Assembly (NCBI RefSeq): GCF_000003815.2
Contig: NW_023365773.1
Coordinates: 542,878 to 604,877 of the forward strand
Reading direction: 5' to 3'
DNA length: 62,000 bases
From: Branchiostoma floridae
Taxonomy: Eukaryota > Chordata > Leptocardii > Amphioxiformes > Branchiostomatidae
The notes under the pieces are model-generated. The model was given only the letters and a program-made list of their open reading frames with translations, was not told the origin of the DNA and made no database searches. Made by a program: the position numbers and the translations under genes. Positions 20,450-32,452 of this stretch are shown here, one piece after another (position 1 is the stretch's first letter; each line of letters starts with the position of its first letter).

Positions 20450-21590
20450 TCAATTCCGTACAAATGATGATGATCTACGAAATATATACTTTCTAATGAA
20501 ATTCATCTTTAACAATGACAATTACATATTCCTGCCCAACATGGGCTAAATGCATTGGGTTGGATAACTTAAGTATACTTGAAACAGGTTACATCTCATA
20601 TCATCTAAAATCTAGAGTCTCTTTTCTCTTTTAAAACTTGTGTAAATAAATTTACAGAGCTTTTCCGGTTCGTTGTACTTTTTCAAATGTGAAGCAGTTA
20701 ATATATTTATGTACAATTTATTTACAGCACAAGCGATAGATACAATCATGTAGTCTCCTATAGAATTTTCCTAACTTTGGCAGAATCACAATGTGTTTTG
20801 CAATGTGTTTTCGAATAATGCAATCAATATAATTCAACAATACAACATATATACAACATATATACAACATATATACGATATAAGATAAAAAGTAAATTCT
20901 ATTGTAGTAAACTACTAGCATTTGACAGCAATTTTAAACTATACCAAAGTTACGAGTAATGCTGTATTTTTAGCTAATATCATGATCACATGGTTGTCAT
21001 ACTTAAAGGAGTTTGTCCCCACTAGGTATGGATCTTAGATTAACGTGGAGAAAGGTAAACACATCGGAATTTTACAAGAAAACATACGGCAGCTGAAATA
21101 TGCTTCAGTGCCAAAGACATTTCAGAGGAGTACTTGTTCGGTAGTTCCCTACCTTGTGTGAAAGAGGTTAGTTTAGACATGCAACGACAACCATTTTTGT
21201 GGGTTACTTCAGACTGGCTTATGCATCCATAAAGCTACAGATGGATTCAATTCCTGATTATCAATTCATGTTTACGCGTCTTTCATATGCAGAGCATTAT
21301 AGGGCTGAAAACATATGGGGCACTTTATGACTTGCTAAGTGATAACTCTGGAGTATTTGTGTCTTGAGGTTGATATTACTCATTATTACTAGTTAAGTTT
21401 TCAAAACTAAGGCATGCTATTAATTAGTTCCATGGCAGAAGTTACCAATGTACGTGATGTCTGGCGTTATTGTTGTGTCAGTAGGGATGATAAATTTTAT
21501 GATGCATATCAGCTGCATTGTTCATATCATTAATGGCAACACACGGAACACGAGCTGCCAGGAGAGAGAGCCAATCTAGAGAGGCATCAA

Positions 21591-24500
21591 CTATAAATTG
21601 TTTGATCTGCGACCTTTGTGGCTAATCACAACACGCAGCTGTCCGACCTTCACATCTATCCATGTCTCCCCCCTCAACCTCTCCCACTGCTGTTCCCCCC
21701 TCCGTACATCCTCCCCACCTGATTCCACAGCCGCGCCCACCTCAGCCTGGCTGCCGTCATACAAGAGTGTGTCCCCATAGTAAGCCTTTCCCTTCATGGT
21801 TCTCACGAAACCTCTGACACCTTCAGTACTGAACCTGTTACTATTCAAGTTGACTCGCTCCACATCTGTCCTAACCTTCAGCCATGTAGCTATGGTGGGG
21901 AGGGACTCGTCACTGATGGAATTGTAATGAATATCTACACGTGTCAAGAAGGGAAGATTGACAAATGCTTCAATCATTTCTTTAACACAAGACAACTTAT
22001 TAGAACTAAGGTTCACCTCCTTCAGGTTCTGACATAAACCAAGACACTGTGCAAGACCAGGCACTGCCTCATCACTAATGGCACTGTTGCTGAGATTGAT
22101 CTCCTCCAAGTTGGGGAGGGGAGGTAAGAAGTCTCCCCTGTTAGATAACTTGTTAAAGCTAAGGTTCACATTCTTCAAGTTCTGGCATGACGCAAGACCT
22201 TGTTTAAGTGCAGGTACTGCCTCATCACCTATGTCACTGCCACTGAGATTTATCGCTTCTAACAGCGGGAACTGTTGTAACATCAGCGTCAACAGCATCG
22301 TCATTTTTTCTAATGAACAGTTCATTATCATTATCCTGAGAGACTTCAATGGGGGTTGCATTTCATAGAATTGGTCCATGTGTTCAGCTTCCTCCTCCCC
22401 CTGACAGCTGACACAAAGTGCTAACTCCTGCAGGTTGGGCAACTGTGGGAGGAACTGCAGTAGAAGGGGGGCGACGGTCAACGGTAGCGGATGGGCAACT
22501 AGTCCCCAAGGGTATTTTCCCGACATGAGAAATAGTTTTGCTAACTGGCAGGCATTCTGTCTGTTATAGAGAAGAAACACAAGATCTTCATTGATGTTGT
22601 TTCCAGCAGTCTCAATTTGCATATCTTTGCATTGATCTTGTAGCAACAACAGCAGTGCTCCCTTACTGGAGATCTTGTTATTGGTGAGACAGACATTCTT
22701 AAGGTTCTGACAAGAAAAAATACCTTTGACAAAATCAGCCACTAACTCATCACTTATGGCATTGTCGCTGAGATCTATCTCCTCCAAGTTGGGGAGGAGG
22801 GGTAAGAATTCTCCTCTAGCTCTGTCAGACAAGTTATTATGACTAAGGTTCACTTTCTTTAGATTCTGACATGAACCAAGACCTTCAGCAAGACCAGACA
22901 CTGCTTGATCACTAATGGCATTGTGACTGAGATCTATCTCCTCCAAGTTGGGGAGGGGAGGTAAGAAGTCTCCCCTGTCAGACAACTTGTTGTGACTAAG
23001 GTTCACCTTTTTCAGATTCTGACATGAACCAAGACCTTCAGCAAGACCAGGCACTGCCTCATCACTAATGGCATTGTGACTAAGATCTGTCTCCTCCAAG
23101 TTGGGGAGGGGAGGTAAGAAGTCTCCCCTGTCAGACAACTTGTTATGGCTAAGGTTCACCTTCTTCAGCTTCTGACATGAAGCAAATCCTTGGACAAGAG
23201 CAGGCACCTTCTCATCACTTATGTCACTGCCACTGAGATCTATCGCTTCTAGCACAGGGAACTGTTTCAACAGTGGCGTCAACAGCCTCCTCATCTTGTC
23301 TATTGAACAGTCCCTTAGCGTTAGCCTAAGGAACTTCAATCGAGTTTGCACTTCATACAGTTGGTCAATGAGATCAGCCTCCTCCTCTTCCTGACAGCTG
23401 ACACAAAGCGCTAACTCCTGCAGGTTGGGCAGCTGTGGGAGGAACTGTAACAGATAGTTGACAGCAGTAAAATTCAGAGCAGTAACATTTCGCGAAGGGT
23501 ATTTCCCCGGCATGAAAAATAGTTTTGTTACCTGGCTAGCATTCTGTCTGTTAGACAGTAGAGACATAAGATCGTCACTGATATTGTTTCCAGCAGTCTC
23601 CATCTGCATACGTTTGCATTGATCTTGTAGCAGCAAAATCAATGCTCCCTTATCGGAAATCTGATTATTGCTAAGATGGACATGCTTTAGGTTTTGACAT
23701 GAACCAAGACCTTTAGCAAGACCAGGTACTGCCGCATCACTAATGGCATTGTGGCTGAGATCTATCTCCTCCAAGTTGGGGAGGGGAGGTAAGAAGTCTC
23801 CCCTGTCAGACAACTGGTTATTAATGGCAGCCTGGTTATAAGAAAGATTCAGTTTCTTCAGTTTCTGACATAAAGCCACAGCTTTACTACAAATGTCATT
23901 GTGGCTAAGATTTAAGTCTTCCAAGTTTAGAAGAGGAGGTAAAATATCTTGCATATAATTTAGATTGTTATAACTAAAGGTCACCCTTTTGATGCTCTGG
24001 CACGAACCAATACCTCTGATGACAAGGCCACTGTTGTGACTGAGATCTATCTCCTCCAAGAGTGGCAGGGTTGGTAACTCTACCATATACATATTATATC
24101 TAAGTTTCAATATCTTCATGTTTTTGCATGATTCCAGACAACGCCTGCACTTCATGCCTGCATGAATTTCCTCAAGCCTGGTACCCCAATAGCTGTCTCC
24201 ACGCACTACTAAGTTGGTGAGAGACGGGGTAAATAGAAAATATGGAGCTATCTTAGAAAAATGCACCATATGAATCCCTTCTTTTTGACTGCTGAGTGTT
24301 TGCAGGGACGGGCAGTGCAAAAGGTACATCTGTATTTGGTCAATTTGCAAGGCTTTGTCATTATTTTTGAAACACAAGGTACCAACATCCCTAGTCTTAG
24401 TATGGAATAAAGGTAGATAACTTAAACATCGGATTTGTTCGTGATGGTTGGCATCTTTGACGGCTTTAGATTTCCTAAATGGATACATTTTGAGAAAGTC

Positions 24501-25420
24501 GTCAACTTTTAACGTGCTGAGTAGCTTAATTTCTTCAATTACTCTGGTCTTGGACATGAACTTTGACAGGACGTGGAGACCATAGAATGAAATTTCTTGG
24601 AGAGAAAGCAAATCAAGAGCTTTTTCTGGGAACATAGACTTTACAGCTGAAGTCAGTAAATCTACTTGTTGTGATTCTACGATTGTAGTTACGACATGTA
24701 ATATATGATCGAAAGTCTCAAGTTCTGAATCTGACTGAATGAGGAAGTTCACAAACTGAAGCAGGTGGTCTCTATGGCTGTCTGACCCGCCCAGCAAATG
24801 GGCAACACAGTAACAACTGAGAGGAAGAGCAGCTGAAATTTTAACGAAATCTCTCAGTTGTTGCTCCCACTCTGTATTTGTTGTAATCATGTGTACAACC
24901 CACTTTGCAATGAGAAATTGTCGTATGCTGTCATGTACAAACTGGAAAGAGCCAGTGTCGTCATGATCCTCAGATATTGGTTGTAGCAGCCCTAAGCTAG
25001 ACTGATGGATATCATCCCATTCTAGCTGACTTGGATGCACAAGACACTGTTGATTGTTTAATTCATTCTCGTAGGCTGTTTTCCCCAACACCAGGAGGAG
25101 ACTTTCATAGGCAGACTCTAATTCTTCCTCTCTCATAAAATTTTGGGAAAACTTTCTTACACACACTTTAGCTACAAATTCTACAAATATAGATAATGTA
25201 TCAGCAAAGTTTCGATGCTCTTTCCAGTATTCACACAAGAAAGAGTGGAAAAACCTGTCCCTGATGAGGTGCTTAACCAGTAAGTTACTTGGCCAGCTCT
25301 GCTGAATTACACTTGCGGTGCCTTCATCTGCCTTAAAGAAGTCTTGGAGACAGTCATGCCAGGCCAAGGCGTCTTCACCGGTTGGATACATGGAAGGGCT
25401 GACTGTGCTGCTGTGTCCTT
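21591..25420 (-). CDS. Gene C last exon: NLR post-NACHT region and LRRs with internal duplications
   Basis: Opens after acceptor TTTTTAG and reads S-P-S-M-Y-P-T-G-E-D-A-L-A-W. Landmarks are S-N-L-L-V-K-H-L-I-R-D-R-F-F-H-S, F-L-C-E-Y-W-K-E-H, VLGKTAYE and FQFVHDSIRQFLIAKWVVH (winged-helix-like). The LRR part contains two copies of a larger module: A-L-I/L-L-L-L-Q-D-Q-C-K, E-T-A-G-N-N-I, a non-canonical segment with F-L-P-Q-L-P-N-L-Q-E-L-A-L-C-V-S-C-Q, then D-L-S-G-S-D-I/N-L-S-G-S-D-I. Between these lie canonical E-I-D-L-S-H-N-A-I-S-D repeats. This suggests internal unequal exchange. The C-terminus (V-K-V-G-Q-L-R-V-V-I-S-H) is the family signature. Confidence 0.85.
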
Positions 25421-28400
25421 CTAAAAATAAAGAGAAGTTTTCAAAACATCTATTTAATGTACAAGACTATGTTACGTAAACTATGTACCAAAAAATATGG
25501 TTATGCATTAATGTGATTCATTCTGGCTTTAGAATGCATTGTCCAATTGAACCAACGTGAAGTAATTTGCAACTAGTACTGTTACATTGTAAATTGTTCC
25601 ACTTACCAGAATCTAGAGATGTTGTCCCATTTTCCTGAGAAATGGCCATGTTGATATGGCTACCACCTGAACCAGATGCCGACGCCTCTCGGTCTGTGTC
25701 GTCGGGTGACCTTTCATTGGGTTGGTCCTTCCCTATGCAAACATTGAGACAACGACAGCAAGTTTAATTTCAAAACATTCAAGTACAAGTGATTAAATAG
25801 GTAGAAACCAGAAACAGGTAACTTAAGTATGAAGAACATGATGGAATTCCATGCCAAAGCGACTTCACGCGTTGGATAATTGGCCATGGAATACGGCAAG
25901 AATCGTATATTTCAGATTATGAGGCCATAACCACCTGCTTTTTCCAAGGTTCCCATGGGTAAAAAAATACGGCATAGGTCTCATTCTCAGAGTACTGTAC
26001 GTGATTTGTGAGTAGAAGATTTTACAACTCTGGGAACGAGAGCCACACATACCACGAATGAGTGAACAAAATGGCGGCATTTCGGACGCGTTTGTAGTAC
26101 ATAGATATAGATAGCAAACAGTGCTGTGTACGAAAGGTGCAGGGATTGCAGGTGAGATTTAATCACCCAGCCACATAGGTAAGAAGTTTCGAAAGGTAGG
26201 GAGAACAAGAAGCCACCCCCGGCCAGCACGAAAAGGGCCAGACGAACACATTCGTTCTCGTCTATGGGCTAACGTTACTATGTATGTAATGTAATGCGCT
26301 CTCCGGAGTCGTCATGTCTAGATATATGACAATGTCTATATAATAATAACGTTAATGACCCGCTTTCCTTCGGTGTATACGGTGCCATAATCCATGGCGG
26401 TTCCTATAACCACCTCATAAACGACCTCGTCCGCTACGCGGATTCGGTCGCTTCATTCGGTGGTTATAGGAACCGCCATGAATTATGGCACCGTATACAC
26501 CTCAGGGCGGGCCATTAACCCTATATTATAATAGTTTTATATATTCACCAGAATCCGAAGGTCTGATCTCTTCCTCCTCAGACATGGGTCCTCCTTCCAT
26601 GTTGCCATGGCTACCATCCGATGTCAACGCTGAAGTTTCCCTGTCATTGGAACTGTCCTCGCCTAGGATCAAGATCAATTTACGAAGTTGATATAACTGT
26701 CTTCTGATCCCAGTGTCGATGCCACATACACATTATCATATGCTACCTCACTATATTATACATAACAGTTACGGTTACAAACATTGTATAAAGCTCCGAC
26801 CCATGTAATGCAAAAGTGGGATTGTTAACCACTGCGCTATAACGCTTACCACCAGTCCTGCCTGAATCTATGTCATTGTCTGCCTTCCCTTTTGCAGCAT
26901 CACAATCTTCTTCTGTCACAAACAGCTGGCCAGAATCTGCTGCGTCTATATAAAACAAAAAAAGTGTCAGATGTGGGGAATCAGAACACGGTGATTTTAA
27001 ATAAAAGCTTTAGCATCACATGCGACCATAAATGTTAAAATGCAGGGAATTTGTTCTCAAAAAAGGTATTATTGCAGCAATCATTCAACCAAAGGTGATG
27101 CGCTTACCTGCAACCTCGTGTATCCCAGCATCCCTTAGGGCCTGCACCAGCTGTTCCAGCGTGACGTCACCAACGTTCCTCTCCATCCAATCACAGATCA
27201 GCTGGTGAGGACGGAGGGAGGGGGGCAGTCTGGCTGTCAGGTCTCGGATGTAGTCAGTGTTGAAGCCGAGAGCTGAAGCCAGTCGCTCCCACATGGAACC
27301 CAGATGGTCAGCAATGGCAGCAAACTGCCTGTCAAGTTCTGTAAAACAAGTAACAAACATCTGTCTTTAGAATCCAGTACTGTAATCCAAAATGCATAAG
27401 TGGCTCCATGAGCCTTGTTTTGTAGTGAACTTGAAGTAAATATTTAAAAAGTGCTTAGAGGCTAGGAACACTTAGATATATAAATGCTACCGCAATGGTC
27501 ACCATGCCTAGGGATAAGTACGTTTTCAGCATTTGGGGTGCGTTATGGTAATAGCTATTTCTGTGTTTGTATTGCCTGTAAAACATGCATAATACAAGAC
27601 GTTAGAAATATTTTATGAACATTTCATTAGAATGGTTGTATAATCTTTTAACAGTTAAGATTAGATATAACCATGTACCTGATTCCTCCTTCACTTCCAG
27701 TCCATCGGTGCCTATTTCTGTAGCATAGGATGAAAAAAGGTAAATAACTAATGTTTTAAAACATATGACCACCTGTTAATTGTGTTATCAAATAGACATG
27801 AATGTGTTAAGACAAGTCAAAATAGCGTATCCAACATGTTGATGTCCTGAAGTACATTTTACAACATCCTGGCATCATAATTTCAATATATCGCTTAGTG
27901 TACCTGTTTTTACTGTTCCCATCATGCAGCAGGACGGCACCTGCTCAGCTGGCTCCTGCTTTAAATGGATGACGTCATCACTACCTGACACCAGCCGCCC
28001 ACCTGTGTCGTCCCCATGGTTACTGCTGCCTGGTGCAGGAGGACCCTGTCCTGAATGTTCCCGAGATGGACCAGGGTGTGGGGGGCCTCGGCCTGCTGTG
28101 CCACTCGGGTCTGGAGAAGAGTAAAGAGAGTTGTGTCATTGAAAATGATGAAACATTTTTCAAGCACTCTTTGTCTTTAAATATATTTAGTATTTATATC
28201 ATGCATCATCATGCATATTGAAAGCACATTGCTATACATGTGTGTTTTATGTGTAGAGGGTGAAAACATCAGAAAGCTACACTTACTTCGTTCTAAAGCG
28301 TAACCATCGTATACAATCGTCCCTGCTTTACAACAGTACTCTCAGGACTATCAGGAGATGACATACCCTGAAATATCAAGGTAGAGAGATGATGTCATGT

Positions 28401-31279
28401 CTAAAGATGACTTACCCTGGTCCGAGAAGTCTCCGTCCTCTGTAGCAGAGTCCAAGACTCGGACATGTATGTACAAGTCTGCTCCTCCCTCTGCTGCCCT
28501 CATGTCGTCTGTGATCAGTTCCCGGGTCAGGGTGTCGGACAGGCTCCCGTCACTGTAGCCTCGCCAAAATATGTCATAGGAATCATCATCTGCAAACTCT
28601 AAGTAACAATGTACACATCCTCGCTTGGCTTTCCTCAAGGCAGCTGCGAATCTCTTGAATATGGATGACATCTTATGCAGCTCCTCTTTATTGTCTGGGT
28701 CCAAGATTCTGCCTCTGAATATTGTCTGTGCTACTTCAGCAGTTTTGTTATTGACTCTCTTTCTTATTGTCAGTTTTACTTCTTCTTCTAATCCAGGCCT
28801 GCCATTATCTGAGTCACCAGAATCAAAAATGCCTGAAGTAATTTCCTCGAGGCACTGGACGTCTTTTTCAAACTTCTCAGAACTTTGTAATGTATCTTTG
28901 TCACACAAACTTTCACCGACGTTAATGATGGTATGATAAATGGTGTGTTCATCTTGTTGTTGTCTTTGATGACCATTGGACATCTGGTCAGCTGTGCTAG
29001 CCATGGTACCAGTCTGGGAGTATGGAGAATCTACGCCTGTAAAAGATGTAGCACAGGGAGGGTTTAGTAAAGCTGCCAGGCATCCATCCATGTGTAAGCA
29101 ATAACAAGCAATGTTAACTTTACTCCTATTTGATTCAAAGCAAATCCCACCAGAATTGTGGCTGAATAAACTGATCTGTCTAAAGTACCCCAAAATGACG
29201 AGAAAGTCTGAATTTTCAGATGGATGTTCATCAATGTGAGAAGGAGTGCTGTATCCTTTTTCTTTTACCTGTGCCAGACTCCGGATCTTCACCATTAGTT
29301 GAACCCAATAATTCTTGGTGTTGGATTGACCATGACGTTGGCCTGACTATGGAGTTTGTCTCAGAACTGCCGCCTGTCCTCCCGTTGAATTGTTGAGATC
29401 TGGTGCCATTTTCATCTTTGCTCTGCTTCTGCTTCTTAGTCTTCCGTCCGTCAAAACCATTTGGCTCTGGGGTGACATTCCAGACAACCGTTAGGGTACG
29501 CTTGTTTTTCAAACATGTCGTTACGTTGCTTGTAGACGATGGTCATATAAAGTCAATGCACAACATTGTATAATTACAGGGCTATTGGACATTTGGTGTC
29601 TTAGAAAAATGAAGCTTTAAGTTACCAGAACAAATCTGTTTTGATTTCTAACTTGACCACATTTAATTTCGCCCTTACTATTTCAATGAGGTACACTTTG
29701 TGTCTATGAAAACGATTCCAAAGATGCCCAATTTGCTAGATATTACGATCACTGTACTTTCCTTTGTCTACAAATAGAGACAGTGCACTGAAAAATGATA
29801 TGTCACAACTTTGCTTTTCGCACATTTCAGTGCGAAGAAGAAATAGATTAACACAAAGAAGTTCTTGGATAGCAATTAACTCCTAGACAACAAATATGAT
29901 CCTTTGTTCACATTATCACGCGCAGTGTTTACTCTATAACAGTTTGCTTGAATGATCTTTTACCTTCCGCATATGATGCTCCGTCTTCGGAATCAGATTC
30001 AGTCCTTCGTCTCTTCGACGACTGTACAGGGGTTGGTTCCTTCCTTTTACCTTTGCCTGTGGAAGGTTGTGTGGCTAGCTCAGGTAACTCTGCATGATGC
30101 ATATACGAGTATGTTAAGTAATGCAAGGGAAATATAGAATATTGCCATAACGATTGTTTTATCCCCGATACATAATCTATGCTTTCCTGTAGCTGCAGTT
30201 TTCTACACATGCACTATATTGACAAATGCCTTGATGCACACACTCACTGGTCCTACAAACATGTATGTAAATTAAAAAAAAAATTGTTTCTTGTAAGAGT
30301 TTGGACATTCAAAAGAATTGTGGTGGAACAATAGCTATGTCCATTTCCCTCATTTATGTAGTAAAAATATTTGTTTTAAACACAACGTGATAACTACATC
30401 GTCTACATGTGATAGGGAAATGTATAAACTTTGTCACATTATTTTACCACGATGATACCCATAAGAAGTTATATCATATTAATTAACTAGAAGAAGCACA
30501 CTTAATTTTCTTATGGTGGACTCATCTGACAACCCTCCCCCCTCACATATATTTCACCAAAAGAAACCAAAAGAAGAAGCACCAGTATAATTTATTTATC
30601 TTGAATAAATGTTGACAAGGACTTAAGTCATGACGAGGAAAGTGCAATCCTTCTAAGAGGATTACGTTACAATTACATTGGCGGTTACACATGTGAAAAA
30701 CACACCTTCTAAGCTCTCTGCAGTCAGCCGTTCTTCAATACCAATGAGAGCCTCCTTCAGAACCTGTAGAGTAGCCTTCCTTCCCTCCCTGTTTCTCCAC
30801 CTGTGCAACATCTCCCTGCACCTGCGGTCCTGGTCAGGCTTCAGTGTCTCAATTCCTTTTATTTGGTTCTCGCTGAACCCCAGCTTCCGGGCCAGGTCGT
30901 CCCACTTGTGGCTGACTTCGGAGATGACTTTGCCGAAAGATTCCTGCACGTCACCTGAAATTCAAAATACATTGAGTCTCTCACCAATCCTCAACTAAAT
31001 ATTTCATAATTGCAGAATAACGTTATCCTGAAACAAAATTATGTCATGTTCATATTACTTGGCATCAGAATTGCTATTATGGAATTGTTATGGTAGGTAG
31101 GTAGTTATGAAAAAATGTGTTAACACCTTGTTTTTGCTATCCCACCAGAGCAACAAAGAAGATAGAAATAATTAAAATAATCGATAAATTTTAAAGATAT
31201 GTTTTTCTGATCAGTGTCATTATAAAATGTTGTAAAGATTACCAGCAGGACTACGCATGCGCTGTACTTCCTCTGCCAT
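21591..31279 (-). CDS. Gene C: DD1 - TRADD-N-like - DD3 - NACHT-less NLR/LRR protein
   Basis: Complete 12-exon model: 31243-31279, 30706-30954, 29964-30089, 29269-29466, 28416-29036, 27904-28110, 27679-27717, 27108-27338, 26850-26945, 26549-26662, 25607-25732 and 21591-25420. It totals 5874 coding nt (1957 residues), with all internal junctions in phase 1. Layout: leader 1-12, DD1 13-95, bipartite basic linker 96-137, linker 138-203, TRADD-N-like exon 204-410, linkers 411-492 carrying two SUMO-type motifs, DD3 493-569, acidic linkers 570-681, NLR helical/winged-helix region and LRRs 682-1957. No NACHT ATPase core. Same predicted role as gene B: immune or cell-death signalling with LRR recognition. 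It has the longest LRR exon of the family. Confidence 0.76.
25607..26945 (-). CDS. Gene C acidic linker exons (25607-25732, 26549-26662, 26850-26945)
   Basis: Translations include P-N-E-R-S-P-D-D-T-D-R-E-A-S-A-S-G, S-S-N-D-R-E-T-S-A-L-T-S-D-G-S-H-G-N-M-E-G-G, and D-S-G-Q-L-F-V-T-E-E-D-C-D-A-A-K-G-K-A-D-N-D. The first two share T/S-S-x-G-S/D-G-S/N-H with each other and with the gene B exon 9966-10100, so they look like duplicated exons. The third has a decayed relative in gene D near 48950-49060. Disordered spacer between DD3 and the LRR half. Confidence 0.65.
26350..26520. mobile_element. Foldback MITE in gene C intron
   Basis: A near-perfect hairpin: GGTGTATACGGTGCCATAAT with CATGGCGGTTCCTATAACCA on the left, and the complementary order ending CCGTATACACC at 26501. 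Weaker pairing (TTAATG, CCCGC) extends outward. The centre holds CGTCCGCTACGCGGATTCGG. No coding capacity. Confidence 0.72.
27108..27338 (-). CDS. Gene C death-fold domain 3 (DD3) exon
   Basis: 77 codons: L-D-R-Q-F-A-A-I-A-D-H-L-G-S-M-W-E-R-L-A, S-A-L-G-F-N-T-D-Y-I-R-D-L, H-Q-L-I-C-D-W-M-E-R, T-L-E-Q-L-V-Q-A-L-R-D-A-G-I-H-E-V-A-G. Fits the Death fold well, better than the gene B copy: W-x-x-L-A, L-G-F, I-x-x-L, W, A-L-R-x-A-G. Same length and phase as gene B DD3. Confidence 0.76.
27679..28110 (-). CDS. Gene C linker exons with SUMO-type motifs (27679-27717, 27904-28110)
   Basis: Exon 27904-28110 reads D-P-S-G-T-A-G-R-G-P-P-H-P, N-H-G-D-D-T-G-G, and I-H-L-K-Q-E-P-A-E-Q (psi-K-x-E). Exon 27679-27717 is only 13 codons and contains L-E-V-K-E-E-S (V-K-E-E). 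They occupy the position of the gene B SUMO-motif exon but are much shorter. The TGACGTCA seen at about 27970 is inside this coding exon. Confidence 0.58.
28416..29036 (-). CDS. Gene C TRADD-N-like exon
   Basis: 207 codons. The N-terminal region has H-T-I-Y-H-T-I-I-N-V-G-E-S-L-C-D-K-D-T-L, shared with gene A. The core reads I-F-K-R-F-A-A-A-L-R-K-A-K-R-G-C-V-H-C-Y-L, then D-S-Y-D-I-F-W-R-G-Y-S-D-G-S-L-S-D-T-L, T-R-E-L-I-T-D-D-M and D-L-Y-I-H-V-R-V-L. Resembles the TRADD N-terminal domain in strand/helix order and the F-L/W-x-x-Y-x-x-G-x-L signature. R-E-L-I-T-D-D-M-R-A-A-E-G is invariant among B, C and D. Confidence 0.62.
29269..30089 (-). CDS. Gene C basic linker exons (29964-30089, 29269-29466)
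   Basis: 29964-30089 encodes G-K-G-K-R-K-E-P-T-P-V-Q-S-S-K-R-R-R-T-E-S, close to a classical bipartite nuclear localisation signal (two basic clusters about ten residues apart), followed by acidic S-D-S-E-D. 29269-29466 starts E-P-N-G-F-D-G-R-K-T-K-K-Q-K-Q and ends with T-S-W-S-I-Q-H, aligning with gene A 939-1181. Good splice sites in phase 1. Confidence 0.63.
30706..30954 (-). CDS. Gene C death domain 1 (DD1) exon
   Basis: 83 codons: V-Q-E-S-F-G-K-V-I-S-E-V-S-H-K-W-D-D-L-A, K-L-G-F-S-E-N-Q-I-K-G-I, R-C-R-E-M-L-H-R-W-R-N-R-E-G-R-K-A-T and VLKEALIGIEERLTAESLEG. Clear Death domain. The upstream leader exon 31243-31279 supplies the start (ATG 31279-31277, M-A-E-E-V-Q-R-M-R-S-P-A-G). Confidence 0.85.
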
Positions 31280-32040
31280 GGTGACCTCACAGGTCACACG
31301 GTGTCAAAGTTCATCGGACAAAACTTTCTGAAACATCAAAATACATTTACTATGACCACATGTCAAAACCTAATTCATCGTTTGTGTGACAATATGACTA
31401 CGATTTAGCGACACCATGTTTTAAAGTTAACAGGACTCTTCGTTAGACGTATTTGGAAAAACAGGTACCACACGAACCTGAGTCCATGAGACATAGGCAT
31501 GCTTAACATAAACTTTTGACCCTCCAACGGGCTTAAAATGACAAATGTGCCAAGCGACTTATCTTTGTTTGCCAACAGGGGTCTGGGGACCACAAAGGTC
31601 GATGTACAGCAAACAATTCATGACAGAGATGTTGACAAAGAAACAAAAGACATATTTGCCAAAATCTACCACAGACAGTCTTATCATTTAAGGTCTAGCA
31701 CAAGGAAACATTGTGAACTTTTTCGTATGGAAAACGTGTTGAACACTCGGGCATTGTAATACATAAAAGAGCAAACAGAGGCTTCCTCCCTATACGTACC
31801 AGTTTTTAGCGATAAATTGACATATTGATTGCCTGGTGATACTGTTTTAGTCGATTCTAAATGATCTAATCCATAACCTGAGAGAACCCCAACGCAGTCA
31901 ACCGATCGATAATTCAAGTGGACCATTGTGCAAACATGAATAACCCTCCCTTTCTACATTCAAATATTATCCTTCAAGCCAAGCCCAAACAAGTATAACA
32001 TTGCCCATCATTCATTACGGTAAAGTAAAAGCATGGGGAT

Positions 32041-32075
32041 TACGTCATTTAGAACTGCCCGGATGTAGGGAATTG
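32041..32075. promoter_or_regulatory. Degenerate CRE/kappaB module, gene C
   Basis: TTACGTCATTT near 32040 and, after TGCCCGGATGT, a broken kappaB site (AGGGAATTGC). This matches the order and filler of the intact module at 32415 (ACGTCATTTATAAATGCCCGGATGTGGGGAAT, shown here only as landmarks), so it is probably a diverged tandem copy. Confidence 0.4.
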
Positions 32076-32414
32076 CAGACTGAAACTTTTCTTACCATGA
32101 CACACGTCAATTTTTAACGATGAATTCATCGATTTTCAATCCACAGACTGCACATGAAGTTTTTACCAGGTCAAAATAATCTATACACAAACATCACCAG
32201 GAACTGCCTCAATACTTTCAACTTTCTCCTTCAGAAGGACCCTTGTGCAAACAACTTGGTTTGAGGGCGGCGGCGTTCGCATGAAACTCCAGCCCCAACC
32301 AACCTCAAAACAATCCTGCATGTAGAGCAAATATTATTTTCTCAAACACCCACATTTCTTGACTCCACAGGGTTCACTAATGATTGACGCACAGTCAAAA
32401 CTCTACTATGGAGA

Positions 32415-32452
32415 TGACGTCATTTATAAATGCCCGGATGTGGGGAATCCCC
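32415..32452. promoter_or_regulatory. CRE + kappaB module, gene C
   Basis: Perfect TGACGTCA (32415-32422) and perfect GGGGAATCCCC (32442-32452), 19 bases apart, about 1.15 kb upstream of the gene C start codon. CTTTTCACAGG follows, resembling the gene D second module (CTTTTCAGG). Confidence 0.65.

Noticed and set aside
27965-27980. TGACGTCA as an internal enhancer
   Set aside because: It lies inside a coding linker exon of gene C with no kappaB partner, so no regulatory role is supported.
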